Shown here piece by piece: positions 17,301-27,110 of a DNA stretch of 64,000 nucleotides. Source of the DNA: Rheinheimera tangshanensis (lineage in GTDB: Bacteria > Pseudomonadota > Gammaproteobacteria > Enterobacterales > Alteromonadaceae); the NCBI RefSeq assembly GCF_014645135.1, contig NZ_BMLH01000013.1, positions 28,953-92,952 on the forward strand, in the 5' to 3' direction. The translations under genes were made by a program, and so were the position numbers. The notes beneath the pieces were generated by a model. That model saw only the letters and a program-made list of their open reading frames with translations, was not told the origin of the DNA and ran no database searches. The first letter of the stretch is position 1. Every line of letters begins with the position of its first letter.

Positions 17301-19166
17301 TTACTGTCGCCCGCCGGGGTAGCGAAACTTCAGAAACTTTTGCGCGTAGCTTAGAATCTGAAAGGCTTCTTTTAAGGTCTTACGCTCAAACGCAGAGAGT
17401 TCTTCAGGTTTAACTTTGTTATCCGCCACTCTGCCCGCTTGTATCGCTTTGGCTTGCTGACGAATTCGTACCATAGCTATCAGCTCCAGCGCATCTAGCA
17501 AGTCATCCGCCCTGCCCTTAGGTAATATGCCCGCCGCTTTGACTGCCACTAATCGCTCATAGGTGTTTGTAGCAGCGCAGCCAATAGAGAGAGCATGGAC
17601 CCGGACCAAATCAGCCAAGGGTGCTGTGCCTCTGCGCTTAATGTCCAGTGAGTTATTTTGCTGGCCATCATTTTCCAGCACAAAATCCTTAAAGAAACCT
17701 AAAGGTGGCGTCCGGCTGATGGCATTTCTGGCCATACAGGCTAAAAAATCCGGATTGGCTTTGACCTGGCGTCTGATTTGCTGATTTAGTTGGTCGGCCC
17801 AGCGAACCTGTCCCCAGACTCCTTCTAAATCAAAAAATATACCGCTGTTGAGCAATCGCTGCGCATCAGGTCTTTCTATCCAGTCGGTGAAATACTGCTG
17901 CCAGACCCGCAGCGGCTGTCGCCATTGACTGTTGGTCGCCATAATATCGCCACTGCAGTAGCTGTAACCACAAGCGGCCAGACCATCACAAACAAACTGC
18001 GCCAGCGCAGCAAAATAATCCTGATGTAGCTCTGGGTCATAATCATTATGCAGCACTAAGGCGTTGTCCTGGTCCGTTACTATCAGCTGTTCATCCCGTG
18101 CCATAGAGCCCAACGCCAGAAAACAATAAGGCACAGGTGGTGGTCCCAATTGTTGCTCTGCCAGCTCAAGTAAACGTTGTTTAAAGCTACGACCTGTTAC
18201 CGCCATAGCAGCGCCAATCATTCTGGAGTTGGCATCTTCATTGACCATACGGACAAAACAGGAGGCTAATTCAGTGCTCAGGCTTTGCAATTCAGCTACA
18301 GTCTGCTGGCGGAAAATGCTGCTGACAATGTACAGGCTGTTTTGTGACTCATAGCGGATCACATCGGCGATAGTGATAATGCCAAGTACCTTGCCGCCAG
18401 CCAATACAGGTAAATGATGCACATTGTGGCGCAGCATCACTAACATGGCCTCAAATACAAACTGCTGTGACTCAATACACACCAGCTCTGTCGTCATAAT
18501 GCCGGATACAGGCTGCTGATAATCAAGGCCTGCAGCTATCAGTCGGTTACGTAAATCCCGGTCTGTCACTATGCCAACCAAAGCCGCATCCACAGAGTCA
18601 TCAGCGACAATCAACAAAGACGACACAGACTCTTGCTGCATCAACTGGGCAGCCTGCTGCGCCGTGGCATCTGAGGCTAAAGTCACAGCAGGCCTGCTAA
18701 TCAACTGCCGCACCTCAGAGCTCATTAAATCATTATTGCTTTTGTCGGCTAACACCCCGCCTTTTTTTCGTTGGGTATCGCCTATTTCCACATAGTCGGC
18801 AAACACTTCATCAGATTGATACAGCAGGTCAAAACACTCAGCGGGAATAAAATAGATCAGGCTATCTTCGATAGCCGTCGCAGGAAAAATCACGGTTTTG
18901 TCGCGCAATAAGCCTTGCTCTGCAAAAATACCGCCTTCACTGAGTCTGTTGTACAACACGCCGTTGCGTCTGTAGGTTTCAACGGCACCGCTACGCACCA
19001 GATGCAAAGCTTGTAGCGGTTCACCAAAACGCAAAATAGGCGTACCGGCTTTAAAATAGCCAATATCCACCTGCATCGCAGTGTGCCGCAATAAATCATC
19101 CGGCAACTCTTTAAAAGGGCTAAAGCGTTTTAAAAAATTCAGGATTTCTAGTTGTTCTATCTGCAT
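17301..19166 (-). CDS. cNMP-binding/CBS/DUF294 nucleotidyltransferase-like signalling protein
   Basis: A 621-residue cytosolic protein. Domains in order: a cyclic-nucleotide-binding-type domain (~10-125, with GAVETYRRNGVLYNRL), a pair of CBS domains (~155-275; ends VLGIITIADVIRYES), a DUF294 putative nucleotidyltransferase domain (~300-440, with FLALGSMARDEQ and VTDQDNALV, matching the GS-x(8-)-D-x-D pattern of GlnD-like enzymes) and a DUF294 C-terminal helical domain (~475-615). Proteins of this build commonly sit beside transporters and are thought to regulate them in response to nucleotides. Here it lies between a BCCT transporter and the DnaQ-like gene on one strand. The catalytic activity is inferred, not shown. 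Confidence 0.87.
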   Translation of the reverse strand: MQIEQLEILNFLKRFSPFKELPDDLLRHTAMQVDIGYFKAGTPILRFGEPLQALHLVRSGAVETYRRNGVLYNRLSEGGIFAEQGLLRDKTVIFPATAIEDSLIYFIPAECFDLLYQSDEVFADYVEIGDTQRKKGGVLADKSNNDLMSSEVRQLISRPAVTLASDATAQQAAQLMQQESVSSLLIVADDSVDAALVGIVTDRDLRNRLIAAGLDYQQPVSGIMTTELVCIESQQFVFEAMLVMLRHNVHHLPVLAGGKVLGIITIADVIRYESQNSLYIVSSIFRQQTVAELQSLSTELASCFVRMVNEDANSRMIGAAMAVTGRSFKQRLLELAEQQLGPPPVPYCFLALGSMARDEQLIVTDQDNALVLHNDYDPELHQDYFAALAQFVCDGLAACGYSYCSGDIMATNSQWRQPLRVWQQYFTDWIERPDAQRLLNSGIFFDLEGVWGQVRWADQLNQQIRRQVKANPDFLACMARNAISRTPPLGFFKDFVLENDGQQNNSLDIKRRGTAPLADLVRVHALSIGCAATNTYERLVAVKAAGILPKGRADDLLDALELIAMVRIRQQAKAIQAGRVADNKVKPEELSAFERKTLKEAFQILSYAQKFLKFRYPGGRQ

Positions 19167-19189
19167 CCGCTTGCCTTAAAAACTTCAAT

Positions 19190-19209
19190 GGGGAGGCTTA
19201 GCTCTCCCC
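19190..19209 (-). terminator. Possible attenuating hairpin between BCCT and CBS genes
   Basis: GGGGAG (19190-19195) pairs with CTCCCC (19204-19209), 8-base loop. On the minus strand it comes 12 bases after the BCCT stop codon and is followed after a few bases by a T-run (GAAGTTTTT). It may partly separate expression of the transporter from the CBS gene. Confidence 0.4.
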
Positions 19210-19221
19210 CTTATTTAGTTG

Positions 19222-20850
19222 TTAACCACGAGGTTCTGATCTCAGCCCTATCACAACAGACACACAAGAGGCTAATAACACCAGAGCAAAAGGAAAGCCG
19301 GTCGATACCGCCATGGCTTGTAAGGCCACTAAACCGCCTCCCAGCACCAGTGCGATAGCGACCAGTCCTTCGAAGGTACACCAGAACACGCGCTGCGCTA
19401 CCGGGACATCCACTTTGCCGCCTGCCGCTATGGTATCTATCACCAGTGAACCAGAATCAGAGGAGGTGACAAAAAACACCACCACCAGCACTATGGCAAT
19501 AAAGGAGGTGATATTAGCCAGCGGCAACGCCTGCAGCATCTGGAACAATTGCAGTGGCAATTCAGCCGACGCTGCGGCCTGATAACTGTCTTGTACCACT
19601 TGATGGATAGCGGTAGAACCAAACACAGTCATCCACAGCACACAAGCAAAGGAAGGCACCAGCAGCACTGAAATTAAAAACTCACGCACTGTACGGCCTC
19701 TGGATACACGGGCAATAAACATGCCGACAAAAGGCGACCAGCTGATCCACCAGGCCCAATAAAAGGCAGTCCAGCCTTGCAAGAAGTTGGTGTCTTCGCG
19801 TCCGACCGGGTTGGCCAGCGCAGGTAAATACTGCAAATAAGCCCCCAGGTTATCCAGCACACCACTTAAAATCACTAGCGTTGGCCCAAGCACAATCACC
19901 GCCAGCAATAACAAAGCAGCCAGTGCCATATTGATTTCAGATAAACGTTTTACACCCGCATCCAGGCCTGCTACCACGGAGACTAACGCAATCAGAGTAA
20001 TTACTACCACCAGCACTATCTGCGTGGTCTGGCCTTCTGGCACACCAAACAACAAGTGCAAACCGGCCGCAGCCTGAGCAGAACCTAAGCCCAGTGATGT
20101 TGCCAAACCAAATAAGGTGGCAAATACCGCAAGAATATCAATGCAATGGCCCGGCCAGCCCCAAACTCTTTCCCCTAACAACGGATAAAACACCGACCTG
20201 ATGGTCAGTGGCAAACCTTTATTAAAAGAAAATAGTGCCAAGCCTAAGGCAAGAATGGCGTAAATAGCCCATGGATGCAGCGCCCAGTGGTAAATAGTAG
20301 CTGCCATACCCAAACGTGCCGCTTCGACCGAGTCGCCGGTAGCGCCAGCAAGTGGCGCCCAGTCGGTGCGGCTGCCATTTTCCAGGACAGGCCCGCTTAA
20401 CGCGCTGCTAAAATGCGACAAAGGTTCTGACACGCCATAAAACATCAGCCCTATGCCCATACCGGCGGCAAATAACATCGAAAACCAGCCGACATAGCTG
20501 TAATCAGGTTTGGCTTCTGTTCCTCCCAGCCGGACTTTGCCCAAAGGCGACACAATTAGCGCCAGACAAAGCAGCACAAAAATATTAGCCGCACTGATAA
20601 AAAACCAGTCCAGATTGCTGGTCAGCCAGCCACGCATGGCAGAAAATACCGGCGCGGTCTGGTTTTGAAAGACTAAAGTAATCAACACAAAAGCCACAAT
20701 GCTCAAGCCTGAAATCAAAAATACTCTGTTATGAATATCCAGACCAAAGGGGCCAAGCTTTACCAGTATATTGTCTTGCCCGACCTGGTAGTCGGTGTCG
20801 ATGGCATTGACCTTGCCATCAGGGATCATTGGATCTTTTTGTTCGTTCAT
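19222..20850 (-). CDS. BCCT-family transporter (betaine/carnitine/choline type)
   Basis: A 542-residue inner-membrane transporter with 12 predicted helices and a ~50-residue hydrophilic N-terminus. Family signatures: MLFAAGMGIGLMFYGVSEPL (helix 3 region, the glycine-rich stretch), HWALHPWAIYAILALGLA, and the tryptophan box WWISWSPFVGMFIARVSRGRTVREF in helix 8. The GIGLMF segment is Gly-rich as in sodium-coupled BetP-type members. The substrate cannot be fixed from sequence. The gene follows a porin gene (99-base gap) on the same strand, so porin and permease may serve uptake of the same solute across both membranes. Confidence 0.92.
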   Translation of the reverse strand: MNEQKDPMIPDGKVNAIDTDYQVGQDNILVKLGPFGLDIHNRVFLISGLSIVAFVLITLVFQNQTAPVFSAMRGWLTSNLDWFFISAANIFVLLCLALIVSPLGKVRLGGTEAKPDYSYVGWFSMLFAAGMGIGLMFYGVSEPLSHFSSALSGPVLENGSRTDWAPLAGATGDSVEAARLGMAATIYHWALHPWAIYAILALGLALFSFNKGLPLTIRSVFYPLLGERVWGWPGHCIDILAVFATLFGLATSLGLGSAQAAAGLHLLFGVPEGQTTQIVLVVVITLIALVSVVAGLDAGVKRLSEINMALAALLLLAVIVLGPTLVILSGVLDNLGAYLQYLPALANPVGREDTNFLQGWTAFYWAWWISWSPFVGMFIARVSRGRTVREFLISVLLVPSFACVLWMTVFGSTAIHQVVQDSYQAAASAELPLQLFQMLQALPLANITSFIAIVLVVVFFVTSSDSGSLVIDTIAAGGKVDVPVAQRVFWCTFEGLVAIALVLGGGLVALQAMAVSTGFPFALVLLASCVSVVIGLRSEPRG

Positions 20851-20949
20851 TCTGTACCTGCTGTAGTTTTAGTGTTCGCCTACACTGCTCCCCTTTTGAG
20901 TGAACAGTTATTGCGGGTTTCGCGGTTGAAATGTCAGGAAAAAGACCGG

Positions 20950-22251
20950 CTAAAAGTAATAGCCAATATTGATATTAAAGCGTTGTTCCTCCTCCACACT
21001 GTCGCCAGCCATGCTGCCGCCGACAAAAGGTTGGTTACGGGCATGCACATAGTCCACGTAAGTAAAAAGCGAACCTGCAGCAAGAGAAAAGCCTGTCACA
21101 TTCATCAACGTAGTGCGGCTTTGATCGGATTTGTCGTACACCAGACTGTAGTTGTTATAAAACTGCACATCAGTTACAGGGCCCCATTGCACTGGCAAAT
21201 CGTAAGCCAGATTGACTGTAGCTGATTTTGCTTCTGCTGCTATAGAGTCATAAAAACCATAAGCCCCTACAGCAATGCGCTCTATACCATCCACATCATA
21301 CTGATACTGGCTATGTTGCAGTTGTAGCTGCCAGCGCTGATAACGGCTATTCAGATGTAAGGCATAGGCTTGGTAATCACCGGCATTACGCACACCATCG
21401 TGCAGCTTGCCGGACAAGACGGAAAAACCAAGTTCGGTAGTTAACTGACCTTGCGTCAGGTGATAACCAAAACGACTGACCAGGGTATTGGTTTCAGCAA
21501 GCGCCTGAATAGGTTCACCATAAATATCCTCGGCCGCTCCGCGAGCGCCCACTATATCGTAGGAATAGCGGTCGGTTTTATCTGAGACATAACCATCTAT
21601 GCCACCGAGTTCATCATTTTTGAAAAAGCCGATATCCAGTTGCCACTGATCAGAAAGCTGGCGCTTAAACAGCAAGCCCAAATCGTGGTCGTCTTCTAAA
21701 CCCAGGTAATAATTGCTGCTAAAAAAGTAGTTATTGGAGTTGTAAGGCCAGTTGCCAAAAGGCACCTGTGTAATCCCCAACTGGGCTTGCCACAGCTCGT
21801 CCAGTTGATAAGCCACATAAGCTTTTTTTACGACTGTCATGTAATCAAAAAAACGGATTTCGGCATTTAAACTGACATCCCCGACTGTACCGCGAAAATC
21901 CAAGCGCATTAGGTCGAAGTCAAAATCACCACCGCGATTTTTATTGCCTTCATCATAAGAGGTGTGACTGAAATTAGTGCGCACAGCGCCGCCAACTTCA
22001 ATGCCATCTTTCGCTATTTCAGCGGCCGATTTTTCAGCTTCGGCTGCTGCTATGTCTTGCTGATCGTTGTCTTCAGCTTCTTGTTCAGATTTTTTGGTTA
22101 AACGGCTTTCCAAAGCCTCAACCTGGAGTTTTAGTTGCTGTAGCTGGGTCGCTAAATCCTGCTGCTCTGAGCGGTTTAAACTATCCGTTGCATACACAAT
22201 AGAAGGACAGGCCGCTGTGATAGACAGAGCCAGAAGTGTGGGCTTGACCAT
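20950..22251 (-). CDS. Outer-membrane porin with N-terminal coiled coil
   Basis: A 433-residue exported beta-barrel protein. Start ATG 22251 gives a proper signal peptide (VKPTLLALSITAACPSIVYA) behind AAAGG; the upstream in-frame start at 22299 would add 16 residues. After the signal comes a coiled coil (~25-75, LATQLQQLKLQVEALESRL) and an acidic linker, then a barrel of alternating strands (GGAVRTNFSHTSYDEG..., DFDFDLMRLDFRGTVGD) ending in the C-terminal aromatic FNINIGYYF needed for BAM recognition. The general pattern is that of phosphate-selective OprP/O-like or DcaP-like porins. It is the first gene of the porin-BCCT group. Confidence 0.8.
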   Translation of the reverse strand: MVKPTLLALSITAACPSIVYATDSLNRSEQQDLATQLQQLKLQVEALESRLTKKSEQEAEDNDQQDIAAAEAEKSAAEIAKDGIEVGGAVRTNFSHTSYDEGNKNRGGDFDFDLMRLDFRGTVGDVSLNAEIRFFDYMTVVKKAYVAYQLDELWQAQLGITQVPFGNWPYNSNNYFFSSNYYLGLEDDHDLGLLFKRQLSDQWQLDIGFFKNDELGGIDGYVSDKTDRYSYDIVGARGAAEDIYGEPIQALAETNTLVSRFGYHLTQGQLTTELGFSVLSGKLHDGVRNAGDYQAYALHLNSRYQRWQLQLQHSQYQYDVDGIERIAVGAYGFYDSIAAEAKSATVNLAYDLPVQWGPVTDVQFYNNYSLVYDKSDQSRTTLMNVTGFSLAAGSLFTYVDYVHARNQPFVGGSMAGDSVEEEQRFNINIGYYF

Positions 22252-22563
22252 TGAATAACCTTTGGTAAGTAGTGAGAAGAAATACCTAAGTACCAGCAAC
22301 AGCGGAGTTGACTAAGCTGTTGTGTCTGTCCAGGACAAACATTACTTTGGGTATAGAACGCTTATCTAGGGTAACGCAGCACAAAGCTCAGGCCAAATTT
22401 GAACAGGAAAAACGGGATAAATGGGGAACTCAGCAGGATAGATGGCTAATTAGAGGATTATTGTTTATGGAAATTGCCCCATAAATTTTAAACAATTCAG
22501 CACTTTTGATGCTGTTCGCTGCAAAATATCGAGGGTCAGAGCCTAAGCTCTGACCCCGTTATG
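22252..22563. other. Intergenic region between porin and M49 peptidase genes
   Basis: No gene seen. It holds the upstream region of the porin (minus strand), a small TTTATGG/CCATAAA hairpin (22464-22485), and the palindrome at 22533-22556. Since both flanking genes are on the minus strand, it should contain the 3' end of the peptidase transcript and the porin promoter. Confidence 0.5.
22533..22556. repeat. GGGTCAGAGC palindrome
   Basis: GGGTCAGAGC (22533-22542) and GCTCTGACCC (22547-22556) form a perfect 10-bp stem with a CTAA loop, 7 bases after the stop of the minus-strand peptidase gene. No T-run follows, so it is more likely a dispersed palindromic repeat, related to those at 5534, 41121 and 63871, than a strong terminator. 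Confidence 0.65.
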
Positions 22564-24264
22564 CTACAAACCCAATACGCCTTTACCCTGGTTAAAGATA
22601 ATATCCACCGGGATATTAGCCGTAGTCAGTCGGGCTAAATCATCGGCTAATTGCTGTTTAATCACGCCTTTATCCGCCATCAAAGACGCTACACCTTCGT
22701 AGTTACCATCCCCTTGTAACGTCAGGATCAGTTGTGACAACGACGTCATCGCCTGTTTCATTTTGACGTAATCCACCTGATAGGTGCCATCGTCATTACG
22801 GACGAAAGCGCCCTGCTCGGCAAAATAGTTAAAACACACCATATTGGCTTTGCCGTGTGCGCTTGAAGCACCAAAACGTACTGAGCGGAAAATACCGGCC
22901 ATAAAGGTGGTATAAAAATCTTCCATTTTGGCGTCAGGCAATAAACCCTGCTCTGACAACTGGGAAATCATATACAAGCCTAAAATATCGGCTTTGCCTT
23001 CTTCCAGCCCACCAGACAGCTCTTTTAAGCTCTGACGCACAGTACCTTTACCATTGATGGTGTTTTTAATACCTAAACCATGCGCCACTTCGTGGAACAT
23101 CACGTTGTTAAAAAAGGCATCAAAAGTCACATGCTGGCGCTGCGAAGGCGCGATCAGTAAGTCGGCAATAGGCGACATAATATGTTCAAACTTGGCTTGC
23201 ATCGCATTTTTTAACTGCAAACGGCGGGTGCCTTTTTCCAGTTGTACCTGCTCGTCGTTTGGCAGGTTAATAGCGATAGTTTTGCCACCTGAGTTGGAAT
23301 GACCAGCGTAATAAATCACGTCATAAGCATTTAAGTCGGCATCCGATCCCGGGCTTTCAGTTTTGTATTGCTCAGGTACAGGCAGGCCTTTTTGCAATGC
23401 TGGCAAAGTGGCAGCGTATTTAGCCAAACGCTCACTCCAGGCTAAATCTTTCACCAGCACATAAGCTTCAAAGGCAGCACGGTAGCCGAATAATTGATCT
23501 TCATAGGTTTCAATAGGACCTATCACCAGATCGATAGGGTTGGTTTTCATCGCCATCCAGGCAAAGTCTGAGGCTTGGTACTTATCCGTCATTAAGGCTT
23601 CAGCGCGCATCGTCAAGTAGTTAGCGAAGTCTTTATCTTCCGATAAAGCCGCGGCTTGTTTTAATAAATCCGCTGCTGCTATCAATTCAGTTTTGTAGAC
23701 TTGTGAATAAGGCACAGCCACTAATTTGCCGTCTTTGTCGCGCTGCACTATCGAATACAGGCCGTTTTTATCGGCAAAGTCGGCTTTTTCAAACTCTTCT
23801 TTGCTCATATCCGCAGGATAAAATTGCGCGCCTAAAGGCTTAGCGGCATACCCAGTTAAAAACACCTCATCGCCTTGTAATCTGTCCCATGGGCCATAGT
23901 TTACATCGGCAAAAGCTTTGGTTTTGGCATCGGTAATTTTGGCTAAAAAGCTTTGTTTATCTTCTGAAAAAGCCTGTTTCCAGAATAACTGATCCATGAT
24001 TTCCGCCGCTTCAATTAATTTACCCAACATTTGTTTATGCTGTGCTGATACAGCGGATAAATCTGCCGTTAAATCTACAGTGCGGTAAATATCCAGGCGT
24101 TTTTCAAAGCCTGAAACTAAGGCTGTTGCTGATCCGGCAGGAGCAGCTTGCTCTGTGACTGCTGCAGTCTGTTGTTCTGCCTTCTGCTCTGGCGCTGGCT
24201 TACAGGCCGTTAAAGCCAAAGCGCCACCAAGGCTTAACGCCAGCATGATTTTGTTATAGTTCAT
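22564..24264 (-). CDS. M49-like (dipeptidyl-peptidase III family) lipoprotein
   Basis: A 566-residue exported lipoprotein; start ATG 24264 was chosen because AGGGA lies 7 bases upstream and it yields a clean signal peptide with lipobox LTAC (Cys about residue 21). Candidate zinc site: FHEVAHGLGIKNT (HEVAH) followed, after a linker, by LEEGKADILGLY, corresponding to the HEXXGH and EECRAE pair of dipeptidyl-peptidase III. The first motif is the five-residue HEXXH form rather than the six-residue HEXXGH usual in M49. The N-terminal half (IYRTVDLTADLSAVSAQHKQMLGKL) matches uncharacterised DPP-III-like proteins. Likely a periplasm-facing metallopeptidase; the peptide substrate is unknown. Confidence 0.7.
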   Translation of the reverse strand: MNYNKIMLALSLGGALALTACKPAPEQKAEQQTAAVTEQAAPAGSATALVSGFEKRLDIYRTVDLTADLSAVSAQHKQMLGKLIEAAEIMDQLFWKQAFSEDKQSFLAKITDAKTKAFADVNYGPWDRLQGDEVFLTGYAAKPLGAQFYPADMSKEEFEKADFADKNGLYSIVQRDKDGKLVAVPYSQVYKTELIAAADLLKQAAALSEDKDFANYLTMRAEALMTDKYQASDFAWMAMKTNPIDLVIGPIETYEDQLFGYRAAFEAYVLVKDLAWSERLAKYAATLPALQKGLPVPEQYKTESPGSDADLNAYDVIYYAGHSNSGGKTIAINLPNDEQVQLEKGTRRLQLKNAMQAKFEHIMSPIADLLIAPSQRQHVTFDAFFNNVMFHEVAHGLGIKNTINGKGTVRQSLKELSGGLEEGKADILGLYMISQLSEQGLLPDAKMEDFYTTFMAGIFRSVRFGASSAHGKANMVCFNYFAEQGAFVRNDDGTYQVDYVKMKQAMTSLSQLILTLQGDGNYEGVASLMADKGVIKQQLADDLARLTTANIPVDIIFNQGKGVLGL

Positions 24265-24413
24265 CTGATGATCCCTAAAGTTGTTCATGGTCAGTCTTCG
24301 AGTTATCAAAGCTGAGTGTCAAAGCAAAAGGTAACACAGAGCCACTAGCAGACCCAAACCAAGACTCATTAAAAGGCTACAGTTTTTGTTCAGGCTCGAT
24401 GTTAAATTAAAAG

Positions 24414-25691
24414 TTAAACCAGCAACCCCCAATCGTCATAAGCCGCTTTTGCCAATTGCTGCCTAAATTGTGGCGCTGCTATCTCAATTAAAGCTCTGGC
24501 CCGTTCGGTTAAACTACGTGCACGCAAATTCGCCACACCATATTCAGTCACCACATAATGCACATGGGCACGGGTGGTCACTACACCAGCACCTGGCGAC
24601 AATAAAGAACTGATACGGGACACTGTGCCTCCAGCCGCTGTAGCCGGTAATGCAATCACCGAGCGGCCGCCTTCTGATAGAGCCGCACCACGAACGAAAT
24701 CCATCTGACCACCTACGCCGGAATAAATGCGGGTGCCCAGTGAATCAGCACAGACCTGACCTGACAAATCGACCTGCAAGGCACTGTTTATAGCCATCAC
24801 CTGCGGGTTTTACCGGATCACAGCGGTGTCGTTGGTGTAAGCCACATCCAAAAATACCACTTCCGGATTGTCATCGACAAAGTCGTATAAGGCCTGGCTG
24901 CCCATCGCAAAGGTCGTCACTATTTTGCCCGGATGTTTTTTCTTATTGTGATTGGTGAACACGCCTTTTTCCAGCAGGGGCAATACACCATCGGAAAACA
25001 TCTCGGTATGGATCCCCAGATGCTGCCGGTCGCCAAGGCAAGCCAAAGTCGCATCCGGAATTGCGCCTATGCCCATCTGCAGGCAATCGCCGTCCCGAAC
25101 TAAAGTCGCAACATGACGGCCTATTTGCGCTGTGATCGGATCCTGTGCCGCGGGCAGATGCAAAGGAATTTGACTTTCCAGTTCAACATAAGCAGCAAAG
25201 TCAGACAGATGCACAAAGGAGTCGCCGTGAGTGCGCGGCATATTTGGATTAATTTGCGCGATGATTTTTTTCGCCGATTGCAACGCCGCTATGGTCGCTT
25301 CCACTGAAATCCCCAGGCTGCACAAGCCATGTTTATCCGGTGGTGACACCTGAATAATGGCGGTATCAAGCTGTTGTTCGCCGCTTCGGAATAACTTAGG
25401 AATTTCCGACAAAAAAGCCGGCACATAATCGGCCAATCCCGCATTCACCGCGGGACGACTGGGGCGGCCAACAAAAAATACCCGCTGACGTAAATGCCCT
25501 TGTAGCTCAGGAGCTGCTAATACGTCGCTATGCTCGGTATGTAAACTAAGCAAAGTTAAATTCTGCTTATCAAGCGCAACTTTAGCCAGACTATTGAGCA
25601 TTGCATAAGGGGTTGCGGCCATAGAGTGGCACCAAATAGTTTCATCATTTTGGATCAGTGAAAGTGCTTGTTCGGCTGAGTGGCAACGCAT
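24414..25691 (-). pseudogene. Acetyl-CoA hydrolase/transferase, interrupted by an in-frame TAA
   Basis: Two adjacent open stretches (24810-25691 and 24414-24800) are one gene in one frame. The first carries the N-terminal domain and the catalytic Glu region (LGIHTEMFSDG); the second the C-terminal domain (GLY-rich YSGVGGQMDFVRGA, EYGVANLRARSL). Between them the reading is ...AVIR-stop-NPQVMAINSA..., so a TAA at 24810-24812 replaces one codon, probably CAA (Gln), without any frameshift. The reconstructed length (~425 codons) equals that of 4-hydroxybutyrate/acetate CoA-transferase family proteins. Downstream of a thiolase gene on the same strand. Probably inactive unless read through; a sequencing error is possible. 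Confidence 0.88.
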
Positions 25692-25779
25692 AAAAGTCCA
25701 ATTTTAATTAAACACCAGATCAGGTTAAGCCTTTTTACAACCTTTGATTGTGACCAGGATCAAGTTCTGTTGCTGGCGA

Positions 25780-26967
25780 CTAATGAAACAGCTCAATCAA
25801 CAGCGCTATGCCCTGCCCGCCGCCAATACACATGGTGATAAGGCCATAACGCCCTGCGGTTCTTTGTAATTCTGCCAAAGCTTTCACCACCAATATGGCA
25901 CCCGTCGCGCCAACCGGATGCCCTAAGGCTATAGCGCCACCGTTTGGATTTACTGTAGCAGGGTCAAAACCAAGAGTCTGACTGACCGCCATCGCTTGCG
26001 ACGCAAAAGCCTCATTGGATTCAATCACATCAATATCACTCAGCGCTATACCCGTCTGTGTCAGTAGTTTCTGTACCGCAGGTATCGGCCCTAATCCCAT
26101 CAAGGCAGGTTCAACACCGGCAAAACTATAACCAACGATGCGGGCCTGCGGCCTTGCACCAAGACGATTCGCCTCACGCAAACTGGTGAGCATCAAAGCT
26201 GCGGCACCGTCATTTAAACCTGAAGCATTGCCCGCTGTCACTAGTCCGTCTTTTTTAAACGCAGCTTTAAGAGTACTTAAGCTCTCGACCGTAGTCTGCG
26301 GCCTTAGGTGTTCATCCTTATCGATCCAAAGTTCAGACTGGCGCGATTGCACTAAAACCGGCGTAATTTGCTGGTCAAAACAACCTTGTTGCTGGGCATA
26401 CGCAGCTCGGCGCTGGCTTTCTGCAGCAAAACTATCCAGCTCTGCCCGGCTAAAGCCATACTGAGTAGCAATAGTTTCGGCCGTCAGGCCCATATGACCA
26501 GTACCAAAGGGGTCGGACAAAATACCTAAAGTTAAATCTGTAACCGCAGCATGACCCAAGCGCAAGCCCTTACGCACCGCAGGCAACAAATAAGCGCCAT
26601 TGCTCATACTCTCAGCGCCACCTGCTAAAGCGATTTGGCTCTGCCCCAACTGAATAAGCTGAGCAGCAGAAATCACAGCTTGCAGCGCCGAACCACATAA
26701 ACGATTGACATTAAAAGCCGCGCTGCTGACAGGCATAGCAGAATTCAGCGCAATATGACGGGCCAGATAAGCATCTTCAGGACCTGTGGTAATAATATGA
26801 CCAAAGACAGCATGATCGATTTGCGCAGCAGCCACACCACTGCGCTCTATGGCCGCTTTAGCTGCAGCAGTTCCCAGCTGTACAGGGCTTAAGGACGAAA
26901 GCGCACCAGCAAAACTACCAATAGCAGTGCGGGCACCAGCAAGAATAACCACATCAGATAATTGCAT
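25780..26967 (-). CDS. Acetyl-CoA C-acetyltransferase (thiolase)
   Basis: A 395-residue thiolase of the biosynthetic/degradative acetoacetyl-CoA type. Catalytic residues are visible: the acyl-accepting Cys in NVNRLCGSALQA (~residue 89), the His of GGAIALGHPVGATGA (~350) and the Cys of CIGGGQG (~380). Length and the NEAFA motif (SNEAFASQAM) fit the AtoB/PhaA group. It catalyses reversible condensation of two acetyl-CoA. The next gene on the strand is the broken CoA-transferase, so the pair once formed a short-chain acyl-CoA operon. Divergent from the small protein gene at 27111. Confidence 0.93.
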   Translation of the reverse strand: MQLSDVVILAGARTAIGSFAGALSSLSPVQLGTAAAKAAIERSGVAAAQIDHAVFGHIITTGPEDAYLARHIALNSAMPVSSAAFNVNRLCGSALQAVISAAQLIQLGQSQIALAGGAESMSNGAYLLPAVRKGLRLGHAAVTDLTLGILSDPFGTGHMGLTAETIATQYGFSRAELDSFAAESQRRAAYAQQQGCFDQQITPVLVQSRQSELWIDKDEHLRPQTTVESLSTLKAAFKKDGLVTAGNASGLNDGAAALMLTSLREANRLGARPQARIVGYSFAGVEPALMGLGPIPAVQKLLTQTGIALSDIDVIESNEAFASQAMAVSQTLGFDPATVNPNGGAIALGHPVGATGAILVVKALAELQRTAGRYGLITMCIGGGQGIALLIELFH

Positions 26968-27110
26968 ACTATCCCCGAAAACAGGCGGTAAATGGCCAGC
27001 TTATCTCAGTTTTGCCCGATCTCGCCACTTTGCTGCAAAATTGTCCCTTGTTGGATCGGACGACCTGTTCCATAGTGACTATTCAGAGCAGAGCGCTTAC
27101 CAAGGAAGAA

